Made by a program: the position numbers and the translations under genes
Assembly (NCBI GenBank): GCA_027493615.1
Contig: JAOSKK010000037.1
Coordinates: 314,514-378,513 of the forward strand
Source of the DNA: Verrucomicrobiota bacterium
Lineage (GTDB): Bacteria > Verrucomicrobiota > Verrucomicrobiia > Limisphaerales > J093
Direction of reading: 5' to 3'
DNA length: 64,000 nucleotides
Shown: positions 42,538 through 52,189 of the stretch, in pieces
How the letters are laid out: each line of letters starts with the position of its first letter
Numbering within the stretch: the first letter of the stretch is position 1
The notes under the pieces: generated by a model
What the model was told of the DNA's origin: nothing
The model's database searches: none
What the model saw: the letters and a program-made list of their open reading frames with translations, nothing else

Positions 42538-44843
42538 ATGCTTTGTCGGCGGTTGCCACACGCCACCCGCACCAGCTTGAGCCGAACCGGCTTGGGCGCG
42601 CTGTTGGCTGCGACCGGATCCGTTCTCTGGGGCGCCCCGACCTCCTCCCCGACCTCGCTTCCGCTCGCAGCCCCGGCAGCGGCCGCCGTCGACTCGGAAA
42701 CCGTCCGCATCGTCCACCCCTTCAACGCAACCGTGTTCCCGGCGGATCTGGCGCCACCCACGTTCCACTGGCTGGAGGTCCAGCCAGCCTGTGACACCTG
42801 GGAACTCACCTTCGAGTTCGGCGACGGCCTCCCGCCGCTGCAAGCGCAAGCGACGTCAACCCTCTGGAGCCCCGACCCGGCGTCGTGGGAAACCATCAAG
42901 TCGCGCTCGAAAGCAAACCCTTCCCGGGTGGTCCTCAGAGGGTTTCGCAAGGCGGCTCCCAAGACCACGCATCGCCAGGCTTCGCTGGAGTTCACCACTT
43001 CGCCCGACCCCGTGGGGGCTCCGATCTTCTACCGGGATGTCAACCTCCCGTTCCTCGAGGCCGTCAAGGATCCCTCGGACATCCGCTGGCGACTCGGGTC
43101 CGTCGCGGATCCCGAGCCCCCGGGTCGTTCTCGATCGCATGCCCGTCTGCGGCAACTGCCATTCCTTCTCGGCCGACGGCCAGACCCTGGGCATGGACGT
43201 GGACTATGCCAACAGCAAGGGCTCCTACGTCATCACCCGCACCGCGCGGGAAATGGCTCTCCTCCCCAGAGACGTCATCACCTGGGACAGCTTCCGCCGC
43301 GAGGATGGGGGAACTGACCTTCGGTTTGCTCTCCCAGGTGTCCCCCGACGGCCGCTGGGTCGTCAGCACCGTCAAGGACAAGTCCGTGTTCGTGCCGCAG
43401 CCCGACCTGGCCTTCTCCCAGTTGTTCTTCCCCATCAAGGGAATCCTCGCGACCTACGACCGCGAGCGCCGCGTCTTTGCCTCCCTGCCGGGCGCCGACG
43501 ATCCCGAGTACGTGCAGAGCAACCCCGCGTGGAGTCCGGACGGGCAGTGGCTGGTGTTCGCACGGGCCAAGGCCTACAGCTTGAGCAACACCGTCGGCCA
43601 GGGCCGCGTGCTGCTGACGCCCGATGAGTGCCGTGAGTTCACGCGCGACGGGCGTCCCTTCCAATACGATCTGTATCGCCTCCCGTTTAACGAAGGTCGA
43701 GGTGGCACAGCCGAGCCTTTGGTAGGCGCATCGCACGATGGCCTGAGCAATTACTTTCCGAAGTACTCGCCCGACGGGCGGTGGATCGTGTTCTGCAAAT
43801 CGCGCAATTACATGCTGCTGCAGCCGGACAGCGAGTTGTACATCATCCCCGCTCACGGCGGCGCCGCGCGCCGGCTGGACGCCAACCTGTCCCGCATGAA
43901 CTCCTGGCACAGTTGGTCGCCCAACGGCCGCTGGCTGGTCTTCTCGTCGAAGGCGTTGTCGGACTACACCCAGCTCTTCCTCACCCATGTGGATGACCAG
44001 GGGAACACCACCCCCCCGGTACTCCTGGACCGTTTCACGGCCACCAACCGGGCCGCCAACATCCCCGAATTCGTCAACCTCCCAGCCGGAGGCATCGCCC
44101 GCATTGAAAGCCGGTTCCTGGACGACTACTCCTTCGAGCGCGCGGGCAACGAACTCTACCGCGGCGGCGAACCGATCCGGGCCATCGAGAAATACCGCGA
44201 GGCCCTCGCGCTGAATCCCGCCAACGTCAACGCCCATCAACGCCTCGGTTTCCTCCTCTACCACGTCCAGCACCGGTTCGAAGATGGCCTGGCCCACACC
44301 ACCGAGGCGCTGCGCCTGGACCCGCGCCACGCCCTGGCCCACTGCGACATGGGCGCCCACCTGCTCCAACGCAGCCGCCCCGACGAGGCCATCGTCCACC
44401 TGCTGGCGGCTTTGGAAGGGCTGCCTCCCGGCCCCGAACCCCAGTACCAACCCGCCGCCGTCCGGTCATTGCTCGGCAAAGCCTGCCTCCAGCTCAACCG
44501 GTTTGCGGACGCCGCCACGCACTTCCGGGAATCGGTCCGGCTGGATCCCGATCAGCCTGAGCCCCACTATCTCCTCGCCCTCGCTCTCGTCTGCCAGGGG
44601 AACATCACCGACGCGGTCAACCACTTGAACCGGGCCACGGCCCTGCGACCTGCCATCGACACCTCGGTCGTCCTGCATGAACTGCTGGCGGAAAACCAGG
44701 CCCGCGCCGGCCGCCTGGACGACGCCATCCGCTCCGCCCAGCGTGCCCTCGAACTCGCCCAGGCCGCCGGCAAGGATGACCTGGCCAGCCGCGTGCGCGC
44801 CCGTCTCCAGCGCTACCGGGTGGGAAACCCCACCCGACCCTGA
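42538..44843 (+). CDS. Exported TolB-like propeller/TPR protein with a CxxCH motif, two frameshifts
   Basis: About 770 residues. A signal region (GALLAATGSVLWGA) is followed by an Ig-like N-terminal domain (HPFNATVFPADLAPPTFHWL). Next is VCGNCHSFSADG with a CxxCH heme-attachment-type motif. A PD40/TolB beta-propeller follows (SQVSPDGRWVVSTVKDKS, NPAWSPDGQWLVFARA, FPKYSPDGRWIVFCKS, HSWSPNGRWLVFSSKA), then six or so TPR repeats from about 44130 to the end. Frame breaks: C5 43112-43116 and G5 43306-43310; repair yields RVVLDRMPVCGNCH and GELTFGLLSQVSPDG. A single CxxCH could bind c-type heme, but a distal ligand was not identified. The family resembles cytochrome-containing TPR proteins of Planctomycetota/Verrucomicrobiota. 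It converges with the CRTAC1 gene, leaving 21 bases. Confidence 0.75.
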
Positions 44844-44864
44844 ATCACCCCGCCACGCTTCCGT

Positions 44865-46617
44865 TCACTTGCCCTCCCCTTCGATCACTCGGAGCACCCG
44901 GTCGGCGGCCAGGTTGGTCCGCACTTCGACCTGTCCATCCGGCCAGCGGATCTCCAGCCGTTCGATGAACGGGTGCGAACCCAGACCGAAGTGCAGCCGC
45001 AGATCGTCCGCGCTCTGGTAACCCCGGCCCGCCCGCACTTCATCCACGGACGTCCGCCCCCCGCCGTCACGCGCACCACGGCGCCGACCGCGGACCGGTT
45101 GCTCCGCGTGCCGACCAGCTTCAGGGTCACCCAGTGATTCCCGGTCGCCGTCTCGTTGATCATTAACGTCGGGCGACTCCGCGCGTTGAGCACAACCACG
45201 TCCGGCCGCCCGTCGTTGTTCAGATCCCCAAACACGGCGCCGCGGCTGCTCTCGACCCGCAACAGCGGCGGCCCGCTGTCCGTCGTGATGTCCACAAACC
45301 GTCCTTTCTCCTGGCGAAAGAGGAGGTTGCGCTGACGATACGTGCTGCTCCCGTCGTACTGCTCGACGGTGTCCTGCAGATGGCCCGCCGCGGTGAACAA
45401 CTCCCGCACCCCGTCATTGTCGAAATCCACGAACCCACAACCCCAAGTCACGAGGGGCCGCGACCCGGCACCGGCCCCGGTCGGCACCGTCACGTCCTCG
45501 AACAGCAACCCTCCGTGGGTTGAACCCAGGTTGCGGTAGAGCGTGTTCACCTGGTTCTGGTAGTCGGTGACGATCAGGTCAAAGCGGCCATCGCCATCGT
45601 AGTCGCCGGCGTTGGCGCCCATGGTCCCCTGCGGCTCGCCGTACTGGTCCACCGCCACTCCCGCCAGCAACCCGATCTCCTCGAACGTGCCATCCTGCCG
45701 GTTGCGGAAGAGGAAATTCTCCATCACGTCGTTGCCCACATACACATCCGTCCAACCGTCGCCGTCGAAATCCGAACACACCAACCCCATGGCGTACCCG
45801 CGATGCCGGCCGATCCCCGAGGGCCCGCTCACATCCCGGAACGTCCCGTCGCCTTGATTGCGGTACAGTCGGTTGGCCACCTTCGGATACGTCCGCGGGC
45901 TGCAGTACACCGGCACGTTCGCCTGCCGGCAGGGCTCGGCCCTGGCGAGGTCGAACTCGAGGTAGTTCCCCACGAACAGATCCACGTGCCCGTCGCGATC
46001 GTAATCAAGCCAGGCACACCCCGCCCCGCAGCAGTCCGCGCCGAAAGACGCCTCCGCCAACCCGGCCGGCTGCGTCACGTCGGCAAAGGTACCGTCCCCC
46101 GATTCCGCCAGAGCCGATGCGCGCCGAAGTTCGTGATGAACACGTCCTCGTGACCGTCGTTGTCGTAGTCTGCCACAGCGCAACCCATCGCATACCCGGG
46201 GATCGCCAGCCCGCTGGCCGCCGTGACGTCGGTGAAGGTGCCGTCCCGGTTGTTGCGGTACAACGCGTTGGTCGGTGGCCGGTCGGGCGGCGGGCTGCCC
46301 GGCAACGGACCGCCGTTCAGGAAGAGGATGTCCAGATAACCGTCGCCGTCGTAATCGATCAGCCCCAGACCGCAGGTGACGGTCTCCACGATGTAACGGC
46401 GTCCCGAACTGCCGTCCGTGTGTACAAACCGCACCCCACTCGATTCGCTGGCGTCTCGAAACCGGATCGACGCCGCGGCTTCCAATGACAGCAGCCCTCC
46501 CCCGAGCACCATGAGCACGGTCACTCCGAACAACCTTGCCGCGCCCGTCCGGTCGGGAACCCCAGCTCGTCTCCTTGAACCGAATACGAAAAGCGGGAGT
46601 GAACCCCCGCACCCCAT
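44865..46617 (-). CDS. CRTAC1 family protein (FG-GAP propeller + ASPIC/UnbV), two frameshifts
   Basis: About 585 residues, paralogous to the protein at 40765. The ATG at 46617 falls inside a family-1 repeat (46588-46690) and yields MGCGGSLPLFVFG before the hydrophobic signal (LFGVTVLMVLGGGLLSLEAAA). In-frame upstream codons extend further, so the true start is uncertain. Then DASESSGVRFVHTDGSSGRRYIV, VADYDNDGHEDVFITNFG, a segment with Cys (GADCCGAGCAWLDYDRDGHVDLF), blades with DGDGWTDVYVGND, and ASPIC (RVTAGGRTSVDEVRAGRGYQ after repair). Frame breaks: about 46105 (a missing base in AATTCG) and C6 45057-45062. It is downstream of the TPR gene on the same strand, 282 bases apart. Confidence 0.82.
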
Positions 46618-46690
46618 ACGCTTCGCGATCCGCGAAGGCCGTCCGGTCCGCGCGAAGCGTCTGGAGTGCGTCCGGTTTACCTTCGCTTTC
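46588..46690. repeat. Family-1 inverted repeat, copy D (at the 5' end of a CRTAC1 gene)
   Basis: Left arm 46588-46627 (AAAAGCGGGAGTGAACCCCC, ending ATACGCTTCGCG) and right arm 46650-46690 (CGCGAAGCGTCTGGAGTGCG onward), inverted, about 40 bp each, 75-80 percent identical. The CRTAC1 gene reads across it on the minus strand as VNRTHSRRFARTG...AKRMGCGGSLPLFV. Copy E gives the parallel reading VNRTPSRRFAPNG...AQRLECGGSPPLFV. Confidence 0.8.
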
Positions 46691-46780
46691 AGGTTCACGG
46701 CTGCCGAGCCGGTCGAAAGGGAACAGGTGGCCCTCCCTGCCGTGGCCACGCCGATGGGGACCGCACCCGCCCCGGGTGCT

Positions 46781-46802
46781 GTGGCGGGCGCCCGCCCGCC
46801 AC
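46781..46802. other. 9-bp perfect stem-loop between TPR and CRTAC1 genes
   Basis: GTGGCGGGC (46781-46789) and GCCCGCCAC (46794-46802) pair around a 4-base loop. It lies between the TPR gene stop (46899) and the downstream CRTAC1 gene. It might attenuate or punctuate the transcript. No T-run follows on either strand. Confidence 0.4.
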
Positions 46803-46898
46803 CCCGTATCCACCACTCGCGCCCACCACTCCCACACCAGCGGCTACGCCTCGCCGTTTGACCCGCCTCAGAATGGATGAAACCAGGATCATGGAAGT

Positions 46899-48438
46899 TC
46901 AAGGTCCTGCTCCAAGCCGCTGCAATCGCGCGCGATACATCGTGTTGGTCGGATCGAGCTCCACCGCCTTGCCCGCTGCCACCCGGGCTTCGTTGGTGAG
47001 ACCATTCGCGTACAGCGCCCACCCCAGGAGATCGTAACTCGCCGCCACCGGCTGGACCTCCACCAGGCGGCGGGACAATTCGAGTGCAGCGGACCGTTGC
47101 GCGCCAGTTCCCAAGTAGAGCCTGGCCAGGTTATTGAGCGCGGCCGGTTGCTGCGGGTCCAACTCGAGTGCCTGCTTCAACTGCGCCTCGGCAGCCTCTT
47201 GCTCGCCGACCTGCAGGAGCAGTGTCCCCAAATTGAGCCGATGCCCCGCCACGGTCGGTTGAAGTCGGACCAACTCCGCGTACGCGTCGCGAGCCTCGGC
47301 CCATCGACCGGCAGCGCGCAGCAACCCGGCCAGGACCTCGCGCGGCCGGATTTCCCCGGGGCGATCAGAATCGCCTCCCGCAGGTGGGCCTCCGCTCGGG
47401 CGGGCTGGCGCTGGCGCAGCAGCAAGCCCGCTGCCTCGGTGTGGAATCCGGCCGCCAACACTCGCATGAAAAGCTCGTCATCGTAGCCGGTGTTGCGGGC
47501 GTCGAGTTCGGCCATCTCCTTCTCCTTGAGCCGCCGGAACGTCGACAGGGCCTCCCGAGCAGCCTCCGCCTCGCCCAACCGCGTGCGCGCCTGCGAAAGC
47601 GCGTAGAACGCACCGGAGAGGTTCGGATTCAGTTGCACCGCCTTCTCGAGTTGTTGCACGGCCTCGAGCGTCTGGCCCTCGCCCAGCAAGAGACGCCCCA
47701 AGACCAGTCGCGACGTCGCGTCCTCGGGCGCCTGTCGCACGGCGGTTTCCAGGGCCTTCTGAGCTCCCGACCGGTCCCCCATCCGCTCGAGGACCATGCC
47801 CAACCGCCGTTGGGCCCCGGCAGGTCGGACTTCAACTCCAACGCCTGACGCAGGTGATCCACCGCCTCCGACATCCGGTCCTGGAGGATCAACAGGTCGG
47901 CGAGGAACAACCTCAGCTCCGGTCTGCCCGGATCCCGCGACAAGGCCTGCACCGCGAGCGCCTCTGCCTGCTCCTTCTCCCCCAATTGACTGCGAATCCG
48001 TGCCTGCAGATACAGCGCCTCGGCACTCGGATCCAGCTCAACCGCCACGGCATCAACCTGTTCCTGCAGGTATCCCCGCGCCGTCTCCGGTCGAAAGGTG
48101 GGGAAAGAAGCGGCGTCAAGCCGTACCCCAAACCCGAGCCAGCCCAAGACCATGAGCAAGGCCGCACAGACCTGCCGCTCTCTGCGGCCTCGCCATGAAC
48201 CGGTGGTGCGGGCTTCCAGCCTGCACCCTCGCCATGAGCCGGGCACGAAAAGCGGGGGTGAACCCCCGCACTCCAGACGCTGCGCGATGGGCGGAGCCGT
48301 TCCGTTCGGCGCGAAGCGTCTGGAGGGCGTCCGGTTTACCGGCGCTTTCCGGTTCCTGGCGACCGAGCAGGTCCGAATGGAACCGGCCGTTTCCGCGCAA
48401 CCCAGCCGCTTGGGATCAGCGCTGACCACCAAGTGCAT
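46899..48438 (-). CDS. Exported TPR-repeat protein, two frameshifts, repeat-derived leader
   Basis: About 510 residues from the ATG at 48438. Residues about 1-100 are low-complexity and are encoded by two palindromic elements (48247-48355 and 48196-48227). Then comes a hydrophobic signal (VCAALLMVLGWLGFGVRLDAA) and FPTFRPETARGYLQEQ. The remainder is about eight TPR-type repeats: ALYLQARIRSQLGEKEQAEA, LRLFLADLLILQDRMSEAVD, LGRLLLGEGQTLEAVQQLEK, HRLNLGTLLLQVGEQEAAEA. Frame breaks: C4 47815-47818 (repair gives LPGAQRRLGMVLERMG) and C4 47354-47357 (repair gives APGEIRPREVLAGLLR). TPR proteins mediate protein contacts. The CRTAC1 gene lies downstream on the same strand, a pairing also seen at 40765-44843. 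The start codon could also be closer to the signal. Confidence 0.78.
48196..48227. repeat. Family-3 palindrome, GTGCGGGCTTCCAGCCTGCAC type
   Basis: A 21-bp near-palindrome centred on TTCC (48206-48226), preceded by ATGAACCGGTG. The preceding bases and palindrome match 55182-55212 and 62151-62182 (TGAACCTG.GGTGCGGGC core). Within the TPR gene it encodes part of the pre-signal leader. Confidence 0.75.
48247..48355. repeat. Family-1 inverted repeat, copy E (5' end of the TPR gene)
   Basis: Left arm 48247-48286 (AAAAGCGGGGGTGAACCCCC, ending CAGACGCTGCGCG) and right arm 48310-48355 (GCGCGAAGCGTCTGGAGGGC onward), inverted. It closely resembles copy D in both sequence and the position relative to the signal peptide. 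The minus strand reads VNRTPSRRF...AQRLECGGSPPLF in the TPR gene frame. Confidence 0.85.
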
Positions 48439-48859
48439 GAATCTTGCTTCTGATGGCACCCTGCGAGTCGCCCGCGAACAGGTATATCGAATCCATTGCC
48501 CCGGAAGAAGAAGTGGCGACGTCGAACCCCGTGACGTTCGTGGCCGCAGCCGCACTGTGCCCGCCGTCTGTCGGTCTGCCGCCGGCACTGGCGCAGGCCT
48601 GTATCGGGGTGGCGTCATGACGATCATGGAATCCTGAACTTCAGGCAGTCTCAAGTAAACCACCCCGCTGTCCAGCGCAAAACCTTGCGCCGTCGGACGA
48701 TCAATCCGCCACTTTTCGCTTGAACTCACGAGCGATCCTTGCTGCTCTCTCCGGAGCAGCACAGCCCCCTTATGAGCACCTGCCGTCTGCAAGTGGGGAC
48801 TTGCCGGGTGGTCAAGGTGCCAGAAGACGGGGGGCTGCGCAGGCCCAAAGACAAAACCT
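48439..48859. other. Gene-free interval upstream of the first PA14-like gene
   Basis: 421 bases. On the minus strand two frames give protein-like strings, WRIDRPTAQGFALDSGVVYL (about 48700-48640) and GFDVATSSSGAMDSIYLFAG (about 48525-48460). They could be the tail of a decayed gene split by a frameshift, but I do not recognise a family. A small hairpin (GCAAGT/ACTTGC, about 48790-48805) sits about 55 bases before the gene. No promoter was clear. Confidence 0.4.
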
Positions 48860-51846
48860 ATGCAAAAACCAATCCAAGGGCTCCTGGCCTTGACGGTCAC
48901 GGCTCTGGCCACCTGGCAGGCCAGTGCCGCCACACCGACGTTGACGGGAGCCGACCTCGGGTTCCCGTCCAACCCGGGTTCCCACACCGTCGCGGGGGAT
49001 CGAATCACCGTGATCGGCGGTGGTGCCGACATCTGGGGCACCGCCGACGCCGGCTACTATGCCTACTTCGAAGTGACGGGCGACTTCGATTACATCGTTA
49101 AAGTCGAAAGCCTGGTCGGCAACGCCGGCGACGGCGGCTGGTCCAAGGCCGAACTCATGGCCCGCCAGGCCGATGATTGGGGCACCGGCTTGTATCCCGA
49201 CGCCGGTGATCCGCACATCTCGAACATGACCACCCGGCCCTCCTCGGACACCGCCAACGGTGCCCCCGCCGGGGTCAATTACCGCGGCCCGCAGTGGCGC
49301 GCCATCCGGTCCAACAACAGCACGTGGACAGCGCCCAACCCGGCCTGGCCACCCAACATGCCGAACAACTGGATGCGCCTCGAGCGCGTCGGCAGCGTGT
49401 TCTACATGTACACCAGCAACGACGGTCAGAACTGGTCCATGTACAACCCCTACGACCCGCAAGGCTGGGATACCGCCGGTTCCTGGCCGCCCGGCACGGA
49501 TAACCCGGATGTCGCCTTCTTCAGCGAAGCGTGGCCCAACAAGATCCTGCTCGGCCTCGCCGTGACCGCCCATGCGGATGCGTACACGACGGAAGCGGTG
49601 TTCCAGCAACTTCAAGGCGTGGACCCCCGTCCCAATCGCCATCACCGCCCAGCCGCCCGCTACCGTGAACATCGCTGCTAACAGCAAGCTCGAACTAAGC
49701 GTCGGCGCCACCGGCGATCCCGTCCATTACCAGTGGCGCAGGAACGGGAACCCCATCCCCCGCGCCGTGGGCCGGACCTACACGGTCAACCTGGCTCAGC
49801 CCGGCGACTCCGGCACCTACACGGTCCGCGTCTTCGGCGGCGGCCAGGAGATCATCAGTTCCGCCTCCCAGGTGACCGTTACCGTGGACACCACCCCGCC
49901 GACGATCACCGAGGTCAAGCCGTTGGCCAGCCAGACCACCGTTCAGGTCACCTTCTCGGAACCGGTAACCCCGGCAACCGCCACAGTGACCGGGAATTAC
50001 CAGCTCTCGCCCGCGGTGGCCGTGACAGCCGCGGCGCTCTCGGCGGATGGCTTCCGGGTCACGCTGACCACCGCCGCCCAGGCGCTCAACACCCTCTACA
50101 CCCTCACGGTGAACAACGTCCGCGACACCGGCGGGAACGCCATCGCCGCCGACACCAAGGCCACCTTCACTTCCGTGTCGCTCCTCAAAGGCTACGCCTT
50201 CTACGAGCGCTGGAACGACTCCGACGGCGATATGGGTGACATCAACGCCTTCGCCGCCGCCATCGCCGACGGCACCGCGCGCGCCCCGGACGTGACCTCC
50301 ATGGTCAGCCAGTTCGGTGGACCTTGGGGTGCTACCGACAACTACAACGCCCGCGTCCGGACCTACTTCACCCCGCCGTCCAACGGCAACTATGTGTTCT
50401 TCGTGTCTGCCGACGACAACGCCCGCGTCTACCTGAGCACGGACGACAAGCCGGCCAACAAGAAGCTCATCTGCCAGGAATCCGGCTGGAGCAACCAGTA
50501 CCAATGGACCGCACCGGGGAGCCGGTGCGGCCGAGGACAAACGCTCGGACATGTTCTCCGGAACCGAGTGGCCCGACTACAACACCATTACGCTCCAGGC
50601 CAACAAGACCTACTTCATGGAGGTACTCTGGAACGAGGGCGGCGGCGGCGACGGTGCCGACGTCACCTTCATCAAGGAAGGTGACCCGGACCCGGCCAAC
50701 AACACCGACGGCATGTTCATGCGCGGCAACGTCATCAGTTGGTATGAAACCGTGGATGTGCTCCCGCCGGTCATCGTCACCCACCCGGTCGACAACCTGA
50801 CCATCCCCGCCGGCGGCTCCGCCACCCTCACCGTGGAGGCCACCAATCCGGGTGCCGCCGCGCTGACCTACCAATGGCAGAAGAACGGCCGCGACATCCC
50901 CGGGGCCACCAGCGCGAGCTACACCATCTCGAACGCCAGCCCGCTCGACATCGGACAGTACTGGGTGCGCGTGAGCAACCCGAAGGCCTCGACCACCAGC
51001 GGCCAGGGCAGCCCCAACCCGACCGTCGTGCTCGTCACGGCCACCGGCGTCTTCAACATCGAAGCCGAAGACTTCGACTACGACAACGGCCAGACCAAGG
51101 CCGAAGCCAGCACCATGCCCTATCTGGGCGGCGCATACGCCAACCTCACGGCCACCTTCGACGTCGATTACCACAACACCGACGCCGTGGACTCGGCCTC
51201 CTACCGCACCTTCCCCGCGGGCCAGCACGCGAATAACTCCACCGAGACGGGCGGCCAATGGACCATGACCCGCGCCGGCGAATGGACCATGACGGCCAAC
51301 TACAAGATCGGCTGGGTCGGTTCCGGCGACTGGGGCAACTACACTCGGACGTTCCCCACCCCGGCCAAGGAATACTACGTGTTCGCGGCCCAGTCGTATG
51401 ACGGAGTCGCCGCCGGCCAGTTGGCGAGCACCCTCGGGCTCGTCACCGCCGGGGTCGGCACCACCACCCAAACCGTCCAGTCCGTCGGCACCTTCAATGC
51501 CCCGGGCTCGGGCGACTGGAGCCGGAACAACCTCGTCGCGATGACCGACGCGGCCGGCAACATCAAGACCCTCGAGATCGGGGGCAAGAACACCATCCGC
51601 TGGACCTACAACAGCGGCGACGCCGACTACCTTCTCTTCATCCCCGTGGGCGAACCCGCCGGCCAGGTCGGCAGCGCCTCGATCAACCTCAGCGGTGGCA
51701 GCGTGACCATCTCCGAAGTGCCGCCGGGCGGCTCCATGGTCCAAAGCGCCCCGTCCGTGCTCGGCCCCTGGACCAACGTCGGGCCGGCGCCGCAGTCCGT
51801 CGCCGCCACCGGCGCCGCCATGTACTTCCGGCTCACGCGGCCGTAG
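48860..51846 (+). CDS. Exported DUF1349/Ig/PA14-like/carbohydrate-binding protein (paralogue 1)
   Basis: About 995 residues; ATG 48860 and signal peptide (LLALTVTALATWQASA). Order: a DUF1349-like lectin fold (VAGDRITVIGGGADIWGTAD, 49000-49600); Ig-like domain (VHYQWRRNGNPIPRAVG); Big-like domain (TPPTITEVKPLASQTTVQVTF); PA14-like domain (FYERWNDSDGD, YFTPPSNGNYVFFVSADDNA, VYLSTDDKPANKKLI, TYFMEVLWNEGGGGDGADV); second Ig-like domain (YQWQKNGRDIPGATSASYTI); and a CBM6/35-like domain (FNIEAEDFDYDNGQT, GDWGNYTRTFPTP). Frame breaks: C5 49624-49628 and about 50515. It binds carbohydrate by family inference. A strong terminator follows at 51899. The PA14/Ig/CBM part is strikingly similar to the next gene. 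Confidence 0.8.
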
Positions 51847-51898
51847 ACAAAGCACTCACACGGGCGTCGCCTTCCACGGCGCGCGCCCTCCGTTTCAC

Positions 51899-51931
51899 GA
51901 GAGACCGGGCCAACCCGGTCTCTCTTTTTTT
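51899..51931 (+). terminator. Intrinsic terminator
   Basis: GAGAGACCGGG (51899-51909) and CCCGGTCTCTC (51914-51924) form a perfect 11-bp stem with loop CCAA, followed by seven T. This is a textbook rho-independent terminator for the first PA14-like gene. An almost identical stem occurs at 55101 after the paralogue. Confidence 0.95.
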
Positions 51932-51999
51932 ATGCCCCCTCCCGCCGCCCCCCTCCCGCCGCCCCCGCCCGGCCAGATCCCCCGCCCGGCCGGTTCTGG

Positions 52000-52050
52000 T
52001 CTATATCTTGCTAATAGTAACCATGCATTTTTCGAATTTTATGCTTGCCG
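52000..52050 (+). promoter_or_regulatory. A/T-rich promoter candidate for the second PA14-like gene
   Basis: This patch (TATATCTTGCTAATAGTAAC, then GCATTTTTCGAATTTTATGC) is the most A/T-rich in the region and lies 140-190 bases before the ATG at 52190. It contains TTGCTA- and TTTTAT-like hexamers, but I could not fix one -35/-10 pair with normal spacing. Confidence 0.35.
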
Positions 52051-52189
52051 ACAACGGTGGCTCTGGCGACAACAGGGCCGTTCCATCTCCCGGCGTCCGT
52101 GGGTGCGGGTTCCGATCCCGCGCAGGGGACCGTCCCCTGCACGGCCCGGTGGTCGGCGGGAACGCGAACGACGGCAGATCAGGCAGCCT

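Noticed and set aside
48439..48859. A real gene on the minus strand
   Set aside because: Two protein-like strings in different frames could be a decayed tail, but there is no start, no known family and the upstream region belongs to a plus-strand gene.
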